Shown here in pieces: positions 21,537-32,953 of a stretch of DNA of 64,000 bases. The position numbers were made by a program, and so were the translations under genes. The DNA lies in NCBI GenBank assembly GCA_944739405.2, contig OX123209.2:13162217-13226216 (forward strand). Reading direction: 5' to 3'. Source of the DNA: Euclidia mi (lineage: Eukaryota > Arthropoda > Insecta > Lepidoptera > Erebidae). A model generated the notes under the pieces. That model worked only from the letters and a program-made list of their open reading frames with translations, was not told the origin of the DNA and ran no database searches. Positions within the stretch are counted from its first letter, which is position 1. Every line of letters starts with the position of its first letter.

Positions 21537-21679
21537 GTTTATTACTGACCAAATACGTCTCATCACATGCGCGTGTAAGAACGCGCGTGAAACGACGCAT
21601 CTGGACGCAATACAAATCAAAACGCGCGAGTGAACGCGCGCGTAAATTGCGCTTTCTGGACAGGCTCTAAGTACTAGAT

Positions 21680-21860
21680 GAGCACGCGGTTACACCCGCG
21701 CTATTTAAGGCTACTGCTCCGCTCCCGTGGCTCATGGTGTGATGTTCTATAGCCTATAGCCTTCCTCGATAAATGGGCTATTTAACACTGAAATATTTTT
21801 TTTAAATCGGACCAGTAGTTCCTGAGATTAGCGCGTTCAAGCAAACAAACTCTTCAGCTT
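21680..21860. repeat. Dispersed repeat remnant
   Basis: TTAAGGCTACTGCTCCGCTC and AAATCGGACCAGTAGTTCCTGAG recur at 25225-25320 and 50845-50930. Class unclear. Confidence 0.5.
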
Positions 21861-21929
21861 TATGTATTAGTACTAGATCATAATATGGTATAATTCCTTT
21901 ACTTATAGACTTGTGTGATAAGGGAGTGG

Positions 21930-22905
21930 TGTGGGGTAAAAGAAGATGTAGTGACAGGCATCGAGAAAGGCATGTTAAGATGGTTTGGGCACATGGAGAG
22001 GATGGATGGCGAAATACTGACAAAGAAGATCTATGAGGCAAGTGTGAATGGGACAGGACGAAGGGGAAGACCTAGGTGGACGTTCTCTGACTAGATTGAA
22101 GACATCTTAAAAAAAAATCGGGCAAGTGCGAGTCTGACCCGCGCACCGAGGGTTCCGTACGCATTTTACCTTATTTGAGATTGGTGTTAATTACGCTAGT
22201 CCTCTAAATCTGTATGAGCGTCCATACAACTTAGAGGACTATCTTAAATGGAGTCTACTATGTATGTATGGGGACACCCTTAAATTGTCCACTTTTTTAT
22301 TTTTTTGTAATTTTTCCTTTATTTATGCTGTAAGATCCTGCTTTTGACCAAATTTCGTGATTCGAGTTAAACGGGAACTACCATATAGGTTTTCGACCCA
22401 AAACCTATAGGGTACTTACGGTTGACCTAGAATTGTCAATTTAGGTTAAAACCAAGGTCTTACAACACAAGTAAAGGAAAAATTTCGAAAATTAAAAAAG
22501 TTGAAAATTAAGGTTAATTTTGATACTTACAAGTTTTCGCAAAAATCTAATTTTGACCATATTATCGGGTTGACCCAGGACCCTGATTTTTATACACCTA
22601 ATAGGAACCATAGACCTGAGTATCTGGTATAAATTTCAATTTGCTAGGTCCACCCGTTCCTGAGAAAATCGGTGGTGACACACGGACAGACAGACAAACG
22701 GACAAGAAAGTGATCTTATAAGGGTTCCTTTTTTTACCTTGTGAGGTACGGAACCCTAAAAAGGACAGGTTAGAAGTACCCCAAACAGAAGAGTATGCAT
22801 AAGAAACTTGATGGGAGTGAATGAAGCAAGAGAGGTGTGTCAGGATCGTTGCAAATGGCGTTCCATAGTTTCTGCCTACCCCTCCGGGAAACAGGCGCGA
22901 GTCTA
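21930..22905 (+). pseudogene. LINE C-terminal fragment split by an inserted repeat
   Basis: 21940-22112 reads IEKGMLRWFGHMERMDGEIL, KKIYEASVNGTGRRGRPRWT. It continues after the insert at 22758 with KGQVRSTPNR-like and RNLMGVNEAREVCQDRCKWR, ending at CAGGCGCGAGTCTATG. RWFGHMERMD and GRxGRPR are the usual LINE C-terminal signatures. Confidence 0.75.
22115..22757. mobile_element. Element with GGGTTCCGTAC inverted ends, inside the LINE fragment
   Basis: AGGGTTCCGTAC at 22149-22160 is exactly inverted at 22746-22757 (GTACGGAACCCT). The left segment before it reads TCGGGCAAGTGCGAGTCTGA. It contains ACGGACAGACAGACAAACGG near the right end. The surrounding AAAAA on both sides matches the uninterrupted LINE copy at 50930-51285. 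Known to me as a very common lepidopteran intronic repeat; class uncertain. Confidence 0.6.
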
Positions 22906-22924
22906 TGTATGTATGTATGTACTT

Positions 22925-23060
22925 ATAGACTTACACAGTCCACTGCTGGACTTAAGCTTCTCCTAATATGGTTAACAGTATCACTGTGAGTCAATATGTA
23001 GAAGGATTCGGCCTACTATACCAAGCAGCCCAGAAGGGTTGGTAGTGGGTTTGATGTCGA
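22925..23060 (-). mobile_element. Retroposon D, diverged fragment
   Basis: CAGTCCACTGCTGGACTTAAG, GGCCTACTATACCAAGC and AGGGTTGGTAGTGGGTTTG match D. Confidence 0.5.
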
Positions 23061-23265
23061 GGTTACGTCAAATATGTACAATATATTTAGCTCTAGTAGC
23101 CAAATCCGTGAATATATCAGATATCGGGAGCGGTCGTTATTACACACATAACTTGGAAAATCAGTGGTGCTCGCCGTCAGTCCGAACCCAGTAATCTTAG
23201 CATGGCAGTCTGTTATCTCCACTAGGCTATCGCTACCTAACACAGCGTAATATACATACATAGAC

Positions 23266-23490
23266 TCACGCCTGTTTCCTGGAGGGGTAGGCAGATACTA
23301 CGGAACGCCATTTGCAACGATCCTGACATACCTCTCTCACTTCACTCACTCCCATCAAGTTTCTCATGCATGCTCTTCTGTTAAGGGTACTTCTGACCTG
23401 TCCTTTGTTTAGGATGTCTCCAATCTGGTCAGAGAACGTCCGCCTAGGTCTTCCCCTTTGTCCTGTCTCATGCACACATGCAGCGTAATA
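23266..23490 (-). pseudogene. LINE C-terminal fragment
   Basis: The minus strand encodes HETGQRGRPRRTFSDQIGDI, NKGQVRSTLNRRACMRNLMG and REVCQDRCKWRSVVSAYPS, collinear with 50930-51285 but opposite in orientation. Confidence 0.75.
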
Positions 23491-23741
23491 TAAAATGTAC
23501 TAAATTAATAATCTCTCTGCTGATACCCATCGCGACATTATGGAGATCCACAGAAAACATCAGTTACTTTTAAACTAAGACTTGCACACATACAAACGAT
23601 AATTTACAACGTACCCGCGCGTCTGTGTGCGTTTGTTTATATACCTTATACTAATTATATATGTAGTAGTAATTATAGCGCGACACTGTAGTTTTGATAT
23701 TTTTGATACTTTGAACTTTTTGACTGACACTGAAGTTTTGC

Positions 23742-23838
23742 TTGTACCTATTACGTGGGACCTAAAAATTCATGGCGAAATGTGGGTGTAATATTACACC
23801 TCTGCCTGCTCCTTCGGGGATACAGGCGTGAGTCTATA
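23742..23838 (+). mobile_element. SINE B 3' part
   Basis: ATTACGTGGGACCTAAAAATTC through GGGGATACAGGCGTGAGTCT. Confidence 0.75.
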
Positions 23839-23888
23839 AATATGAACTTTTTGACTCGTACGGACTATACTGCGTTAGTATCATGCCC

Positions 23889-24491
23889 TTTTTTTTTTTT
23901 GGTGCCGGGTTGGAAAATCCTCATGGAGTCCCTTCGCCCTGGGGGGGAAGGACGAAGGGGACTGTCAGACTCTTACTGACTAAAAACCAACCCGTGCTCC
24001 TCATGTACCCATGTGTCGGAGGGTAGGGTTTCACCAAAGCATTCCTCGCTACCCCCCGACGGGTATTGGCCCGCCAGATGGTCAGGCGGGCACCGAACGA
24101 AACCCCCTTGGCGGCGGATGAAGGTGTTGGGCTCCGCCACCAAAACACCCAGCGGCCGCAAAGGATAAGGAAGAACGGCAACGCAACACCGCATCTCCTC
24201 TTCCTATGTGGCCCCACCGCGACGCAACGATGGTGCGCCCCCATTTGGTCGCGGGAGATAGGGCGCGCGGCAACGCAACACCGACACGCCTCTCCTCCCG
24301 CGACCGCACCCGACTGCGAGGGACAGACAGAACTGTCCCCCGCACCCGCACCGTTGGACGCATCCTGCGCAGGCCCCTCCAAGCCCACGCGGAGCGTCCC
24401 CTCCTGGATCCCTCTTAGCTTCACCGCGGGTGACCAATCCACAGTTACTGAGCCCCCCCACCACGACAAGGTGGAGATCCCACGGGGGGGG
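23889..24491 (-). mobile_element. GC-rich poly(A) retroposon, copy 2
   Basis: 603 bp, nearly identical to copy 1, with T12 at the plus-strand left end. Target duplication TAGTATCATGCCC / TAGTATCATCCCC (one mismatch) at 23876-23888 and 24492-24504. The longest frame on the minus strand is 182 codons but is shared imperfectly by the other copies, and I do not regard it as a demonstrated protein. Confidence 0.88.
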
Positions 24492-24509
24492 TAGTATCAT
24501 CCCCTGACC

Positions 24510-25915
24510 AATACATGTGTAACCCGTGTAAGGCGTGTAACAACCCATGATGAAACGTCGAGGCCAAGTATAAAAAAATTAGAAATTATTTAAAAAAAAT
24601 CAGATACACCCGTAACATAAGTAGGTATGTTTTAGTATTTTGATAATATATTGGATAATCGATTTAAACTTTCGCGATTTGTATACATCATACAAAGTAA
24701 ATTAGCGGGTCTTATTCGCTTACAATTAACTTATTTGAGGTACCTATACATACCTATTTGTTTCCGACGTTTCGCTCGTCTTGCACCGAGCGTGGTCGTG
24801 GAGAGACTGATGAGAGCTCAGCGCCGTTTCGGCACCTACCCTACCAATCTACATTATATTGGATATTAATAATGTTTCTTTTGTAGATTTTTCTTAAGGT
24901 TTCAGGGCAATAATTAAGGGAGAAATAATAATTAAGGTATGTCACATTAAATAAATCTACTTAATTATATCATACTACCTACTTACTATAAACACAAAAG
25001 TAAGTAATGATGGATGGGTGTAAGTAACTCGTAAAAAAATTTAAGCAAGCAACAAAATATAAGGCATCTAAAACACCTTGCTATAAAATCTGCGGTCTCT
25101 ATAATAGTTTACCGTGCAGAAACATATTAAAGAGTGCTTCCTTACCCACTGTCCAAACTTCATGTTTTTAGGTCAAGTAATTTAGTCTCCATAAAGAAAG
25201 TCAGGGTAGGTGAATTATATACGACTAGCTGAACCCGCGGTTATATTCGTGTTATTTAGGGCTACTGCTCCGCACCCGTGGTTAATAGCGTGATGTTTAA
25301 AATAATTATTTATATCGAAAAATTTGCTCCTGTCATTAGCGCTTCTGAACAAACAAACTTCAGTTTTATAAAATTAGGTACAGATGATTGTGATAAATAA
25401 TTATAAACGTAGTATGACAATTAATAGTTTACTATCAAAGTTAAATATATTTTCTTGTTTATTTTTGTTAAAATAGTATCTTGAATAATTAAAAAGTAAG
25501 TGTTTTAAAAATAAAGATATTACATCTGTTTATTTTACTGAAGCCTACCAAATTATTTTGCTTATTATTTAAATTTATCTCACATAAGAAAAAGGTACCT
25601 AAAACTTCGCTACATTACTCAAATTACGCGCTCATCCTTCTTTTGGGGCAAGCAGAGGAGCCTCCTCCTCTAAAGAGTGCATGTAAATCTCCCCAACAGG
25701 CGTTCGTGGCCTACCCATGAATAATTCGCATAAGTCCATCGACGTAATGGCGAGGCCATATCAATCCCGGTTAGCATACTTTGCTGTGATAGCGCCGGGA
25801 TCACGCATACATATGTACGTTTGACCAAAACTAACCGAAACAAACTATGAAATAAACCGTCATTTACTTTTATACCGTCCAAAAGTTTACCCCATTTATA
25901 GTATTAAAATAGATA
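24510..25915. other. AT-rich intron, no gene recognised
   Basis: Apart from a repeat remnant at 25225-25320 (see 21680-21860) no family or exon was identified. Confidence 0.4.
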
Positions 25916-27230
25916 TACCCCACCTGCAAGTATCGCGACCACGCGGTCGTAGTATACATCTAGACATCGCACGCACACATAGAAGTTTTATTGTCTTCAC
26001 TGACATGTTTACGTGAGATGTGTGCGCTTGTGTGCGCGAGTTCAACCGCGTCGCGCCACCACTGAATAAGGTGATAAGTGCGTTTTTATATTTTTGTTCT
26101 GATTATAGATTTGTGAATATTTTTATACGTTTCGGTTGTGTACATTGAGACACTAAATCTAAGAGCGTAAATTATTGCAAGTTCAACCCTGTGAGCTGTG
26201 ACATGTATTTTTTTAGAATATGTTCGGGCTTCCGAAAATATGAAGACTGACTATCACTAAATATTTCTATTTAGCTGCATCTATTTTCATTATCTTGTTA
26301 CTTACATACATAACATTAAATTAGAAACAAATATACATTTTTAAAAGTATCTAATTGATCATTTGAACATCACGAATAATAATAATCAATTTTGGATATG
26401 TCATTAAAAATTCTCCAAAGAAAATAAAAATATATTTAAAATATTAAAACCAAATTTCAGTTTATTGAATTGTAGTAATCTACAAAATTTTGTCTCAACA
26501 AAAGTAATCGTCATCCAAGAAAACATTTTTCATTTACGGCGTTACCTATCTGTCGCGCCGTGTAATAATAATAATTCGTGTCGGTGTGCGTATCGTAACG
26601 TGGGTCTGTGTGCGTGAGGCTCGTGCCGCGTTTGCATCGTGTCATTGTCGACAGTAACTTGTACGAGTCGACAGGCAAGTGGAATGTACGAGTCGTGTAT
26701 TAGGTTAAGTTGGGTTATCTTCGAGATCTAGCCGGATAAAGTACCGTTATCAGTTTCATTCTAGATTATTGAAGGTGTTAAGTATTTTTCAGTACGTAAA
26801 TAGTTTGTCTGCTGAATCGAAGATTGCGAAGTACAGTAGTTATGTATTCCGTTTGCCATATTAAAAGTCGAATAAAGGAATACAGAATAAAATGTTAAAA
26901 TATTTGGCTTAAATCTTTGAGACAGAAAAGAAAAAGTACTAGATGTTTGTAATATCGAAAAATAATTTAATGCATAGGATGAAGTAAATCCAGTATGAAT
27001 TGAACAGATTTAAATAATTCTTAGCTATTTAATTGTATGCTTGTTTTTGGTGGGCCTTATTTAGCCGATGTTAAAGAGAGTAACTCAAAGTATTTTATTG
27101 AGGGTTTTGCTGCATTTTTTTTTAATTCCATGCGTAAAGTATACCTGCCTGTGATGTACTAATAACACAAAGGGCAGAAACAACACTGACCTCCACAATC
27201 CAAACTGATAGCTATATTCCATTGCTTAGT
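25916..27230. other. Unique-looking intronic stretch with GC-richer, CpG-containing patches
   Basis: No dispersed family recognised. 25925-26080 and 26530-26730 are GC-richer than the surroundings (GAGTTCAACCGCGTCGCGCC; GAGGCTCGTGCCGCGTTTGC). Such islands in a large developmental-gene intron may be enhancers or non-coding first exons. No specific motif evidence. Confidence 0.3.
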
Positions 27231-27232
27231 CC

Positions 27233-27314
27233 AGTGTCAGTATATACTGTAGGTATATACTGACACTCAGTCAGTACCCTTGATGTATATAATATACAAC
27301 AAGGGTACTGACTG
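27233..27314. repeat. Two adjacent perfect hairpins
   Basis: AGTGTCAGTATATAC at 27233-27247 pairs perfectly with 27253-27267 (5-nt loop). CAGTCAGTACCCTTG at 27268-27282 pairs perfectly with 27300-27314 (17-nt loop). No space separates the two hairpins. Confidence 0.9.
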
Positions 27315-27439
27315 CCCATTTTGACTGTCAAAGATCTCTCACATCCAAGATGCATGATTCTTCAGTAATAATTACAGTAAACAACTCTCGCACTAAAAAT
27401 GAATCCTGCGTCGCAGAAGACATTACAAATACACAGAAC

Positions 27440-27520
27440 AACCAGTCTCGAAACAACAACTTATGGATCATACAAAGTGTTGCCTCGTGTGAGGATCGAA
27501 CACACAACACTCGGCGTAGT
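27440..27520 (-). repeat. tRNA-like SINE head
   Basis: Reverse B-box GAGGATCGAACACACAACACT preceded by TGTTGCCTCGTG; SINE E-type head. Confidence 0.4.
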
Positions 27521-27537
27521 GTCTTACGTCATAACAT

Positions 27538-27715
27538 AACATAACTTCACGCCTTTTATCCCCGAAGGGGTAGGTAGAGGTGTATTAAACACCCACTTTT
27601 CGCCAGTTATGTTTCGGTCCCAATGTAATAGGGGGCGGGCCTATTGCCATCTACCGGGCACATTATTAAGCGAGCGATAATTAACGTTTTTAATACACAC
27701 ATCACTTCGTACTTC
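27538..27715 (-). mobile_element. Chimeric SINE (as at 9815-10065), 3' part
   Basis: AACTTCACGCCTTTTATCCCC, GTTTCGGTCCCAATGTAATA and AAGCGAGCGATAATTAACG. Confidence 0.65.
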
Positions 27716-27757
27716 AACTTTTCACTTCTTACGTCATGTATTTTTTAAAGTGACTAG

Positions 27758-27920
27758 CCGCACGGATGGCGTTGTGGTAAGTTAGTCTCGCGGTTTATTA
27801 TGGCGTCGAGTGTAGTGGGTTTGATGCCCACATGGGACAACACCTTGCATCATTCACATATTGCTGTTTCGAGTCTGTATACATAGCGACGCAGGATTTA
27901 TTCCAAATGCCTTAAAAAAC
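27758..27920 (+). mobile_element. SINE E
   Basis: Head CACGGATGGCGTTGTGGTAA and GGGTTTGATGCCC, then CTGTTTCGAGTCTG and GCAGGATTTATTCCAAATGCC; same order as 54465-54690. Confidence 0.65.
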
Positions 27921-28081
27921 TGACCATGAATTAATTGGTCATCCATATTGCCCAGGAGGACACGTACACTTACATTACTTCACAGTTTCGAAAATTATGC
28001 ATAAATCTACGTGTAATGTTTTTACATATATAACGCCAGGACTAAAATTTGAACCATATTTATTGCATTATCATCATCTTT

Positions 28082-28289
28082 TCTTAATATATAAAATTCT
28101 TGCGTTACTGACTGACTGACAGACACGCTACAGCCGTAGCTAATGGGCGCAGGAAGCTGAAATTTGGCATGTATGTTCCTTGTGGACCGTAGGGGTGCAC
28201 TAAGAAGGGATTTCCCGAAATTCCCACGGGGTCGGCCAAAACGGGTAAATTAAAAAAAAAATGCAGGCGTAGCTGCTGGCGTCCTCTAG
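28082..28289 (+). mobile_element. Helitron-like Lep1-type element
   Basis: TCTTAATATATAAAATTCTT to GCTGGCGTCCTCTAG. The 5' flanking base is T here rather than A, the only clean copy that departs from A^T. Confidence 0.7.
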
Positions 28290-28294
28290 TCAAT

Positions 28295-28840
28295 GTATAT
28301 AAAATCACTTGACCTGTCTGACATATCTTCGCAGAGCCCATACTACGGAAGGCAAGTGAATTTCAGCAGACTTTTAAGACGGAGGCTAAGCCTAAGAAAG
28401 GATTTTAGAATATTTCATCCCTAATACATTTAAATAGGGAAATAAATTTTGTTTGGAATTCTGCTGTTTTTGAAGTAAGCACTATGAAGGAGCTAGCTAA
28501 TGATTGTGTTTTATAATAATGAAAAAGTATGTATATAAATATAATAACTGGTTAATGTTTCCGAAAGACTTGTGTTGAAAGATGAATAAAAATAGTATCA
28601 GTTATATAATAAGGCCGAATGTTTACTTTTGTAATTAATTGGATTGGTAAGCATCAAAACCCACCCTGCTCTAATTGTGCAAGTCATCGGGGTGTCAACA
28701 CTTGGTGATATGCACTTACATGTGTTAGCGTTGGCTGCAAATGTCTACTACTAGCGTGGTATGTCAATAGAAGTATACCTTCGTAAAATCAAGTTTCAAA
28801 CAACCGTTCAATACCTACTATATTTATTTTTTTATATATT
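28295..28840. other. No gene recognised
   Basis: AT-rich intronic sequence. Confidence 0.4.
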
Positions 28841-28842
28841 TT

Positions 28843-29092
28843 TATAGACTCACGCCTGTATCCCTGAAGGGGTAGGCAGAGGTTTAATAATACACCCACA
28901 TTTCGCCATGAATTTTTGGGGCCTACGTAATAGGGGGCGAGCCTATTGCCGTTACTGGGCACAACACCAGATTCCGTGCTATACTACTGAGAATTCGGAA
29001 AAACCCAGTAACACTTTTGCCCGACCCGTAAATCGAACCCAGGACCTCCGATCAACAGTCGCATACGCTATCGACTGGACCACGGAGGAAGT
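28843..29092 (-). mobile_element. SINE B
   Basis: Minus-strand head TTCCTCCGTGGTCCAGTCGA, body and GGGATACAGGCGTGAGTC end. Confidence 0.8.
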
Positions 29093-29107
29093 CTAGTATT
29101 ATATTTA

Positions 29108-29306
29108 ATGAGTGTCGATGAAGTGATTGTTTGATTTCGTGTGAGTGTATGGTTTACTCTGATTCTTGCCCTGAGACAAGAATCGAGACCGATAGCTTTA
29201 CGTATCCCCCGAAGCAGGGTAGCGCTCTGATATAAATGAAACACGCGGTCACCCATCCAAATGGTGGCCGTGCAAGCGTTGCATAACTTTGCCGATCTAT
29301 TATAAA
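29108..29306 (-). mobile_element. 5S-derived SINE
   Basis: Reverse CGGTCACCCATCCAAATGG and GCAAGCGTTGC give the 5S-like head; TGAGTGTATGGTTTACTCTGA is the 3' end. Begins 16 bp after a SINE B. Confidence 0.7.
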
Positions 29307-29446
29307 CAGCAAGCCGAGTCACGCTATGAGTATTGTTAACTTAATGTGTTTCGTTCGTATATGTATACAATAAACAATTCCTAGCGTTATCCATGAGTGT
29401 AAGAGTCTTCATTAGGGATTATTATGTTGAAGCCAAAAAGACTTTT

Positions 29447-29725
29447 TCATCATCATCGCCCCTTTATATAAACTGTCCCCCTGCTGGGCACGGGCGTCTT
29501 CTCACTATGAGATGGGTAAGGCCATAGTCCACCACGCTGGCTAAGTGCGGGTTGGCAGACTTCACATGTATTTCGAGAACATTATGGAGAACTCCTTCAT
29601 TTTCCTTCACCCTTTAGCAACCGATAATTAACAATTTAATACGCACATAGCTTCGAAAAGTCATTGGTGCGCGCCGTGGATTCGAACCCGAGACCTCTGC
29701 GTAGCAGTCCGTCGGTCTCTCCATA
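29447..29725 (-). mobile_element. SINE A
   Basis: CATCATCATCGCCCCTTTAT, GGTAAGGCCATAGTCCACCA and reverse head GGATTCGAACCCGAGACC. Confidence 0.8.
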
Positions 29726-29759
29726 AATATGTCAAGTGAAGTAGTTTTGTATCGTAATA

Positions 29760-30375
29760 TGCTTTAACATGCCATCTTTCTCAGTGGTCATCATCATTGT
29801 CTTTAAGTTAAGACGGTTGCATCAAAGTCTTTTCGCCTTGGAGCCCCAAGTCATCTTGGCTCTTACTGGTATTACCAGGTTTTACAGAATATTAGGTAAT
29901 CTTCCTCAGTGGTGAAATACCACAAGGAATCTTAAGAAATATGGTATGCAATATTAAGTCAGACAATAAACTTAAGTTAGCCTTTAGTTAGCCACTGCCC
30001 ACCGACCAAAGTGCGATAGACACAAGTCCAATTAATTATTCTCCTATGACAGCTGGTGACCATTATTATAATTATTATATAATATTAATGTAAATTTAAA
30101 TTGACCACCATATTACATATTTTTATATTATTCAGTTTTAGGCAAGAAACGTGATATTTAGATAGTAATCAGGATTTTGTAAAATCCACCTGGCAGGGGT
30201 AAAATAGTGGTTAAAATGTTTTTTGAATTCCTGCTGATTTTGAAGCTAGCAGTTAGAATTACGAACGAACAACAACAAAATTATCAATTTGCGCATACTT
30301 TCACGTCTCACAGTCTTCACTCCACCCATGTCCACATCAACCCCAACTGTAAGTAAAAGGTTGTAAAGTAAAAAT
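29760..30375. other. Decayed SINE C-like tail, otherwise nothing
   Basis: 29800-29900 resembles the SINE C 3' end in reverse (GCCTTGGAGCCCCAAG). The rest is AT-rich and unassigned. Confidence 0.35.
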
Positions 30376-30379
30376 AACT

Positions 30380-30690
30380 TCGCGCGTCTCCAAAACACAT
30401 ATTTTAGATAGGGCACGCGAGCGAAGCAGCGCGCCCGCTCACATCATAATGAGTAAATGCACTTGCTACGAGAGCTGTCACAAAACAATGCAAGTAAAAA
30501 AAACAGTTCGAACGCGCCCCGTACTGCTGATAGCCCCTTATCTCATCTACTACTACGTCAACAGACTGCCCCCGTCCCTTTCTAACGCGTGACATTTGTG
30601 TATACGCGTCCCGTTCTCACCACAGTGCCTTTCTCTCATTCAATGTTAAGAGGCTGTTATACTGGCAGGGTATGTCGTCACAATGAAGTT
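30380..30690. other. GC-richer unique patch, possible regulatory sequence
   Basis: No dispersed family. Contains CTGATAGCCCCTTATCTC (two GATA-type cores facing each other) and CGCGTGACATTTGTGTATAC. Regulatory role is a guess. Confidence 0.25.
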
Positions 30691-31780
30691 TTTTTTATTC
30701 GGCTTGTTATGGTCGAAGAACAGCTGAGGGAGATGGTTTTGAATTTCGAACGCCTCGTGTGACGCGTTTGTGCAAATATTAACGATTTATGTCACAAGCG
30801 AATGTATTGAAAAATGTGTCGTCTCTCATGCGATTTGTTTTGACTATTTAGGACTTTGTGAATACTGATGATGAAGTAAAAAATTATTATGGTGCACAGT
30901 GCATATGCAGTTGACGCAGAATCGGACAAACTTGACAGTGATTATTATATAGTCCAACAATAATATTGTTTAGCTAAAAATTAAAAAAACTCAATTTTAA
31001 CAAATAATTCGCTTAACTGACAACTGATGTTTTAGTATAATGATAAGTACGTTAGTAGGTTTGTAACGTAGTTAACAGTGGACCGTGTTTATTTCTTTTT
31101 TTGTTAATATTGAAGTAAACGACGACTGTAACTCATAATGGTAATTTGTGTATAATAATTATAGTATTATTTCTCGCATACAGTGATCGAATCTACATCA
31201 ACAAAATTGTAGCGACCAATTATCTCAAACAGATACAGTAGAATGCTTTTAATGAAAATTTATTTGAACGAAGCAATTTTGATGGCGGGTAGTGCCACCC
31301 TTGCCAAGTACAATTTATTTATATAACAGCAAATAAATTCGTTATCCATTAACGAATTGATTACGCTAATAAAATAAATAAATAAAGTACTTTGTTTTCA
31401 AATACTTTTATTATCCACTTCGATTACAAAGCAGTCAGCACATTACTGCGAGCAAAAAACACTGCAATAACAATAAAATTAAATATAAGTACTAAACACC
31501 TGCTTTTGGCGTGGCCTTGCCGATTATCTTGGACAATGTACAGTCACCCTAACACTCCGTCGTTCATCCATCTCTCTCGCACTCCGCTATCGCTGTCTCC
31601 CTCCCGCTAATGAATTAAATCAACAACCTCGCTCGCTCCCTCTCGATAGATGATCGTTCCATATTTGAATTTATTTCAAAATAGGAATTCAATTTTTTTT
31701 CCTATATTCATTTAGTTTTAAATTGAAATGGCCAGTGGCACTGGCATCATTATATATTTTTCTTTTCTTTTTTCAGCCTA
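30691..31780. other. No gene recognised
   Basis: AT-rich; unique-looking; no exon identified. Confidence 0.4.
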
Positions 31781-31782
31781 CT

Positions 31783-32135
31783 CGTTGGTCTCTTGGCATA
31801 AGATTGCGGTTATGCTTGTTGCGATCGATAGCCAGGTCTCGATTTTGAGTCCCGATCAAGGCAGGGTTATAAGAATTTTCTATAAATAAGTCAATTAGTA
31901 ACTAACTACCAGACTATGTTTTATTCTTTTTTATTTATAGACTCACTAGTGTAATATTACACCCACATTTCGCCATGAAATTTTAGGTCCCGTAAACGGG
32001 GGCGAGCCTATTGCCGTTACCGGGCACATCACCAGACTCCGTGCTACTACTGAGAATTTGAAAAAACCCAGTAACACTTTGGCCGACCCGGGAATCGAAC
32101 CCGGGACCCCCGATCATCAGTCGCATACGCTATTC
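31783..32135. mobile_element. SINE B pieces, head (+) and near-complete copy (-)
   Basis: 31783-31870 (plus) has a decayed CTACTCGTTGGTCTCTTGGC head. 31938-32135 (minus) has the SINE B body with reverse B-box GGGAATCGAACCCGGGACC. Confidence 0.7.
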
Positions 32136-32354
32136 ATTATTATAAACTAATTATTAAATTAAACTAATTATCTTTATATATCTTTAATATTCTGTAACTG
32201 CTTAATTGACTGCAATGAGGCTAAGACACGCCCTGTTATCCAAGAATCATTATTTTTAAGAAAGCATTATCTTTATTTCTAAATTACGTTAAACATTTAG
32301 TTGCATACCCTCACTGACGAATGCCCTCAATCAGTATCGCTATTGGTAGCTCAC

Positions 32355-32525
32355 ATAGCCTGGCCAGGCTTTGGTAAAAGTTATGCTACCTTCTCAGAGA
32401 TCGCTACTTGGATCGGTGACCGTTTGCGTAGCATTTGCATCAGAGCATACAGGTAGTAGAGCCTTGCTGATTTCAGCATGAATGGGCCGGCTCGACCGGG
32501 GAAGTACTACCCTCTCAAGGAAAAT
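32355..32525 (+). mobile_element. 5S-like SINE relative
   Basis: CGCTACTTGGATCGGTGACCG matches the 5S-like block, but the body (GAATGGGCCGGCTCGACCGG, GAAGTACTACCCTCTC) is unlike the main 5S SINE. Confidence 0.5.
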
Positions 32526-32539
32526 CGACGTAAAGTAAC

Positions 32540-32755
32540 AGTACTTAAACTGTTGCGTTTCGTTCGGTGAGTGAGAGTGCCGGAGGCCTTATCCCCTATT
32601 CCTTCTCCCTCATCCCATTCCGTTTCCCATCCCCAAGGGACAGCAACGCACTTGTGACTCCTGTGGTGTTGCTTGTATCCATGGGCGGCGGTAATTATTT
32701 ACCATCAGGCGATCCGTCTGCTCGTTTGCCGCCTATTACTATAAAAAAAGAGAGC
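32540..32755 (+). repeat. Dispersed repeat G
   Basis: Starts GCGTTTCGTTCGGTGAGTGA and ends CTCGTTTGCCGCCTATTACT. Same as 37445-37670 and reverse of 12200-12430. Class unknown to me. Confidence 0.7.
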
Positions 32756-32925
32756 TACCGTACTTCGAAGGGCATATGGCACCAGGCTCTGATGTAAATG
32801 CCGCACGCGGTACCCATCCAAGTGACGTACTGACGACCTGTGCAAGAGTTGCAAGTCTTTATGAGTGCTCTATAAATTCTGACACTAGAGTCGGCCACAC
32901 ACTCAAATGATAATGAAAAGTCCAT
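32756..32925 (-). mobile_element. 5S-derived SINE, rearranged
   Basis: Reverse ACCCATCCAAGTGACGTAC and CTGACACTAGAGTCGGCCAC blocks; the middle is missing. Confidence 0.6.
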
Positions 32926-32953
32926 TAATGTTGCAACCAGCAACCTGGTCTGG

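Larger units (their letters stand above)
20685..21667. mobile_element. PIF/Harbinger element, internally deleted
   Basis: Terminal inverted repeats GAGCCCGTCCAGAAAGCGC (left) and GCGCTTTCTGGACAGGCTC (right) are flanked by a perfect 3-bp TAA duplication (20682-20684, 21668-21670). Subterminal CGCGCGAG/CGCGCGTG motifs repeat many times at both ends. 983 bp is short for an autonomous element. It carries a MADF-like start on the plus strand and a truncated transposase on the minus strand. Confidence 0.88.
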
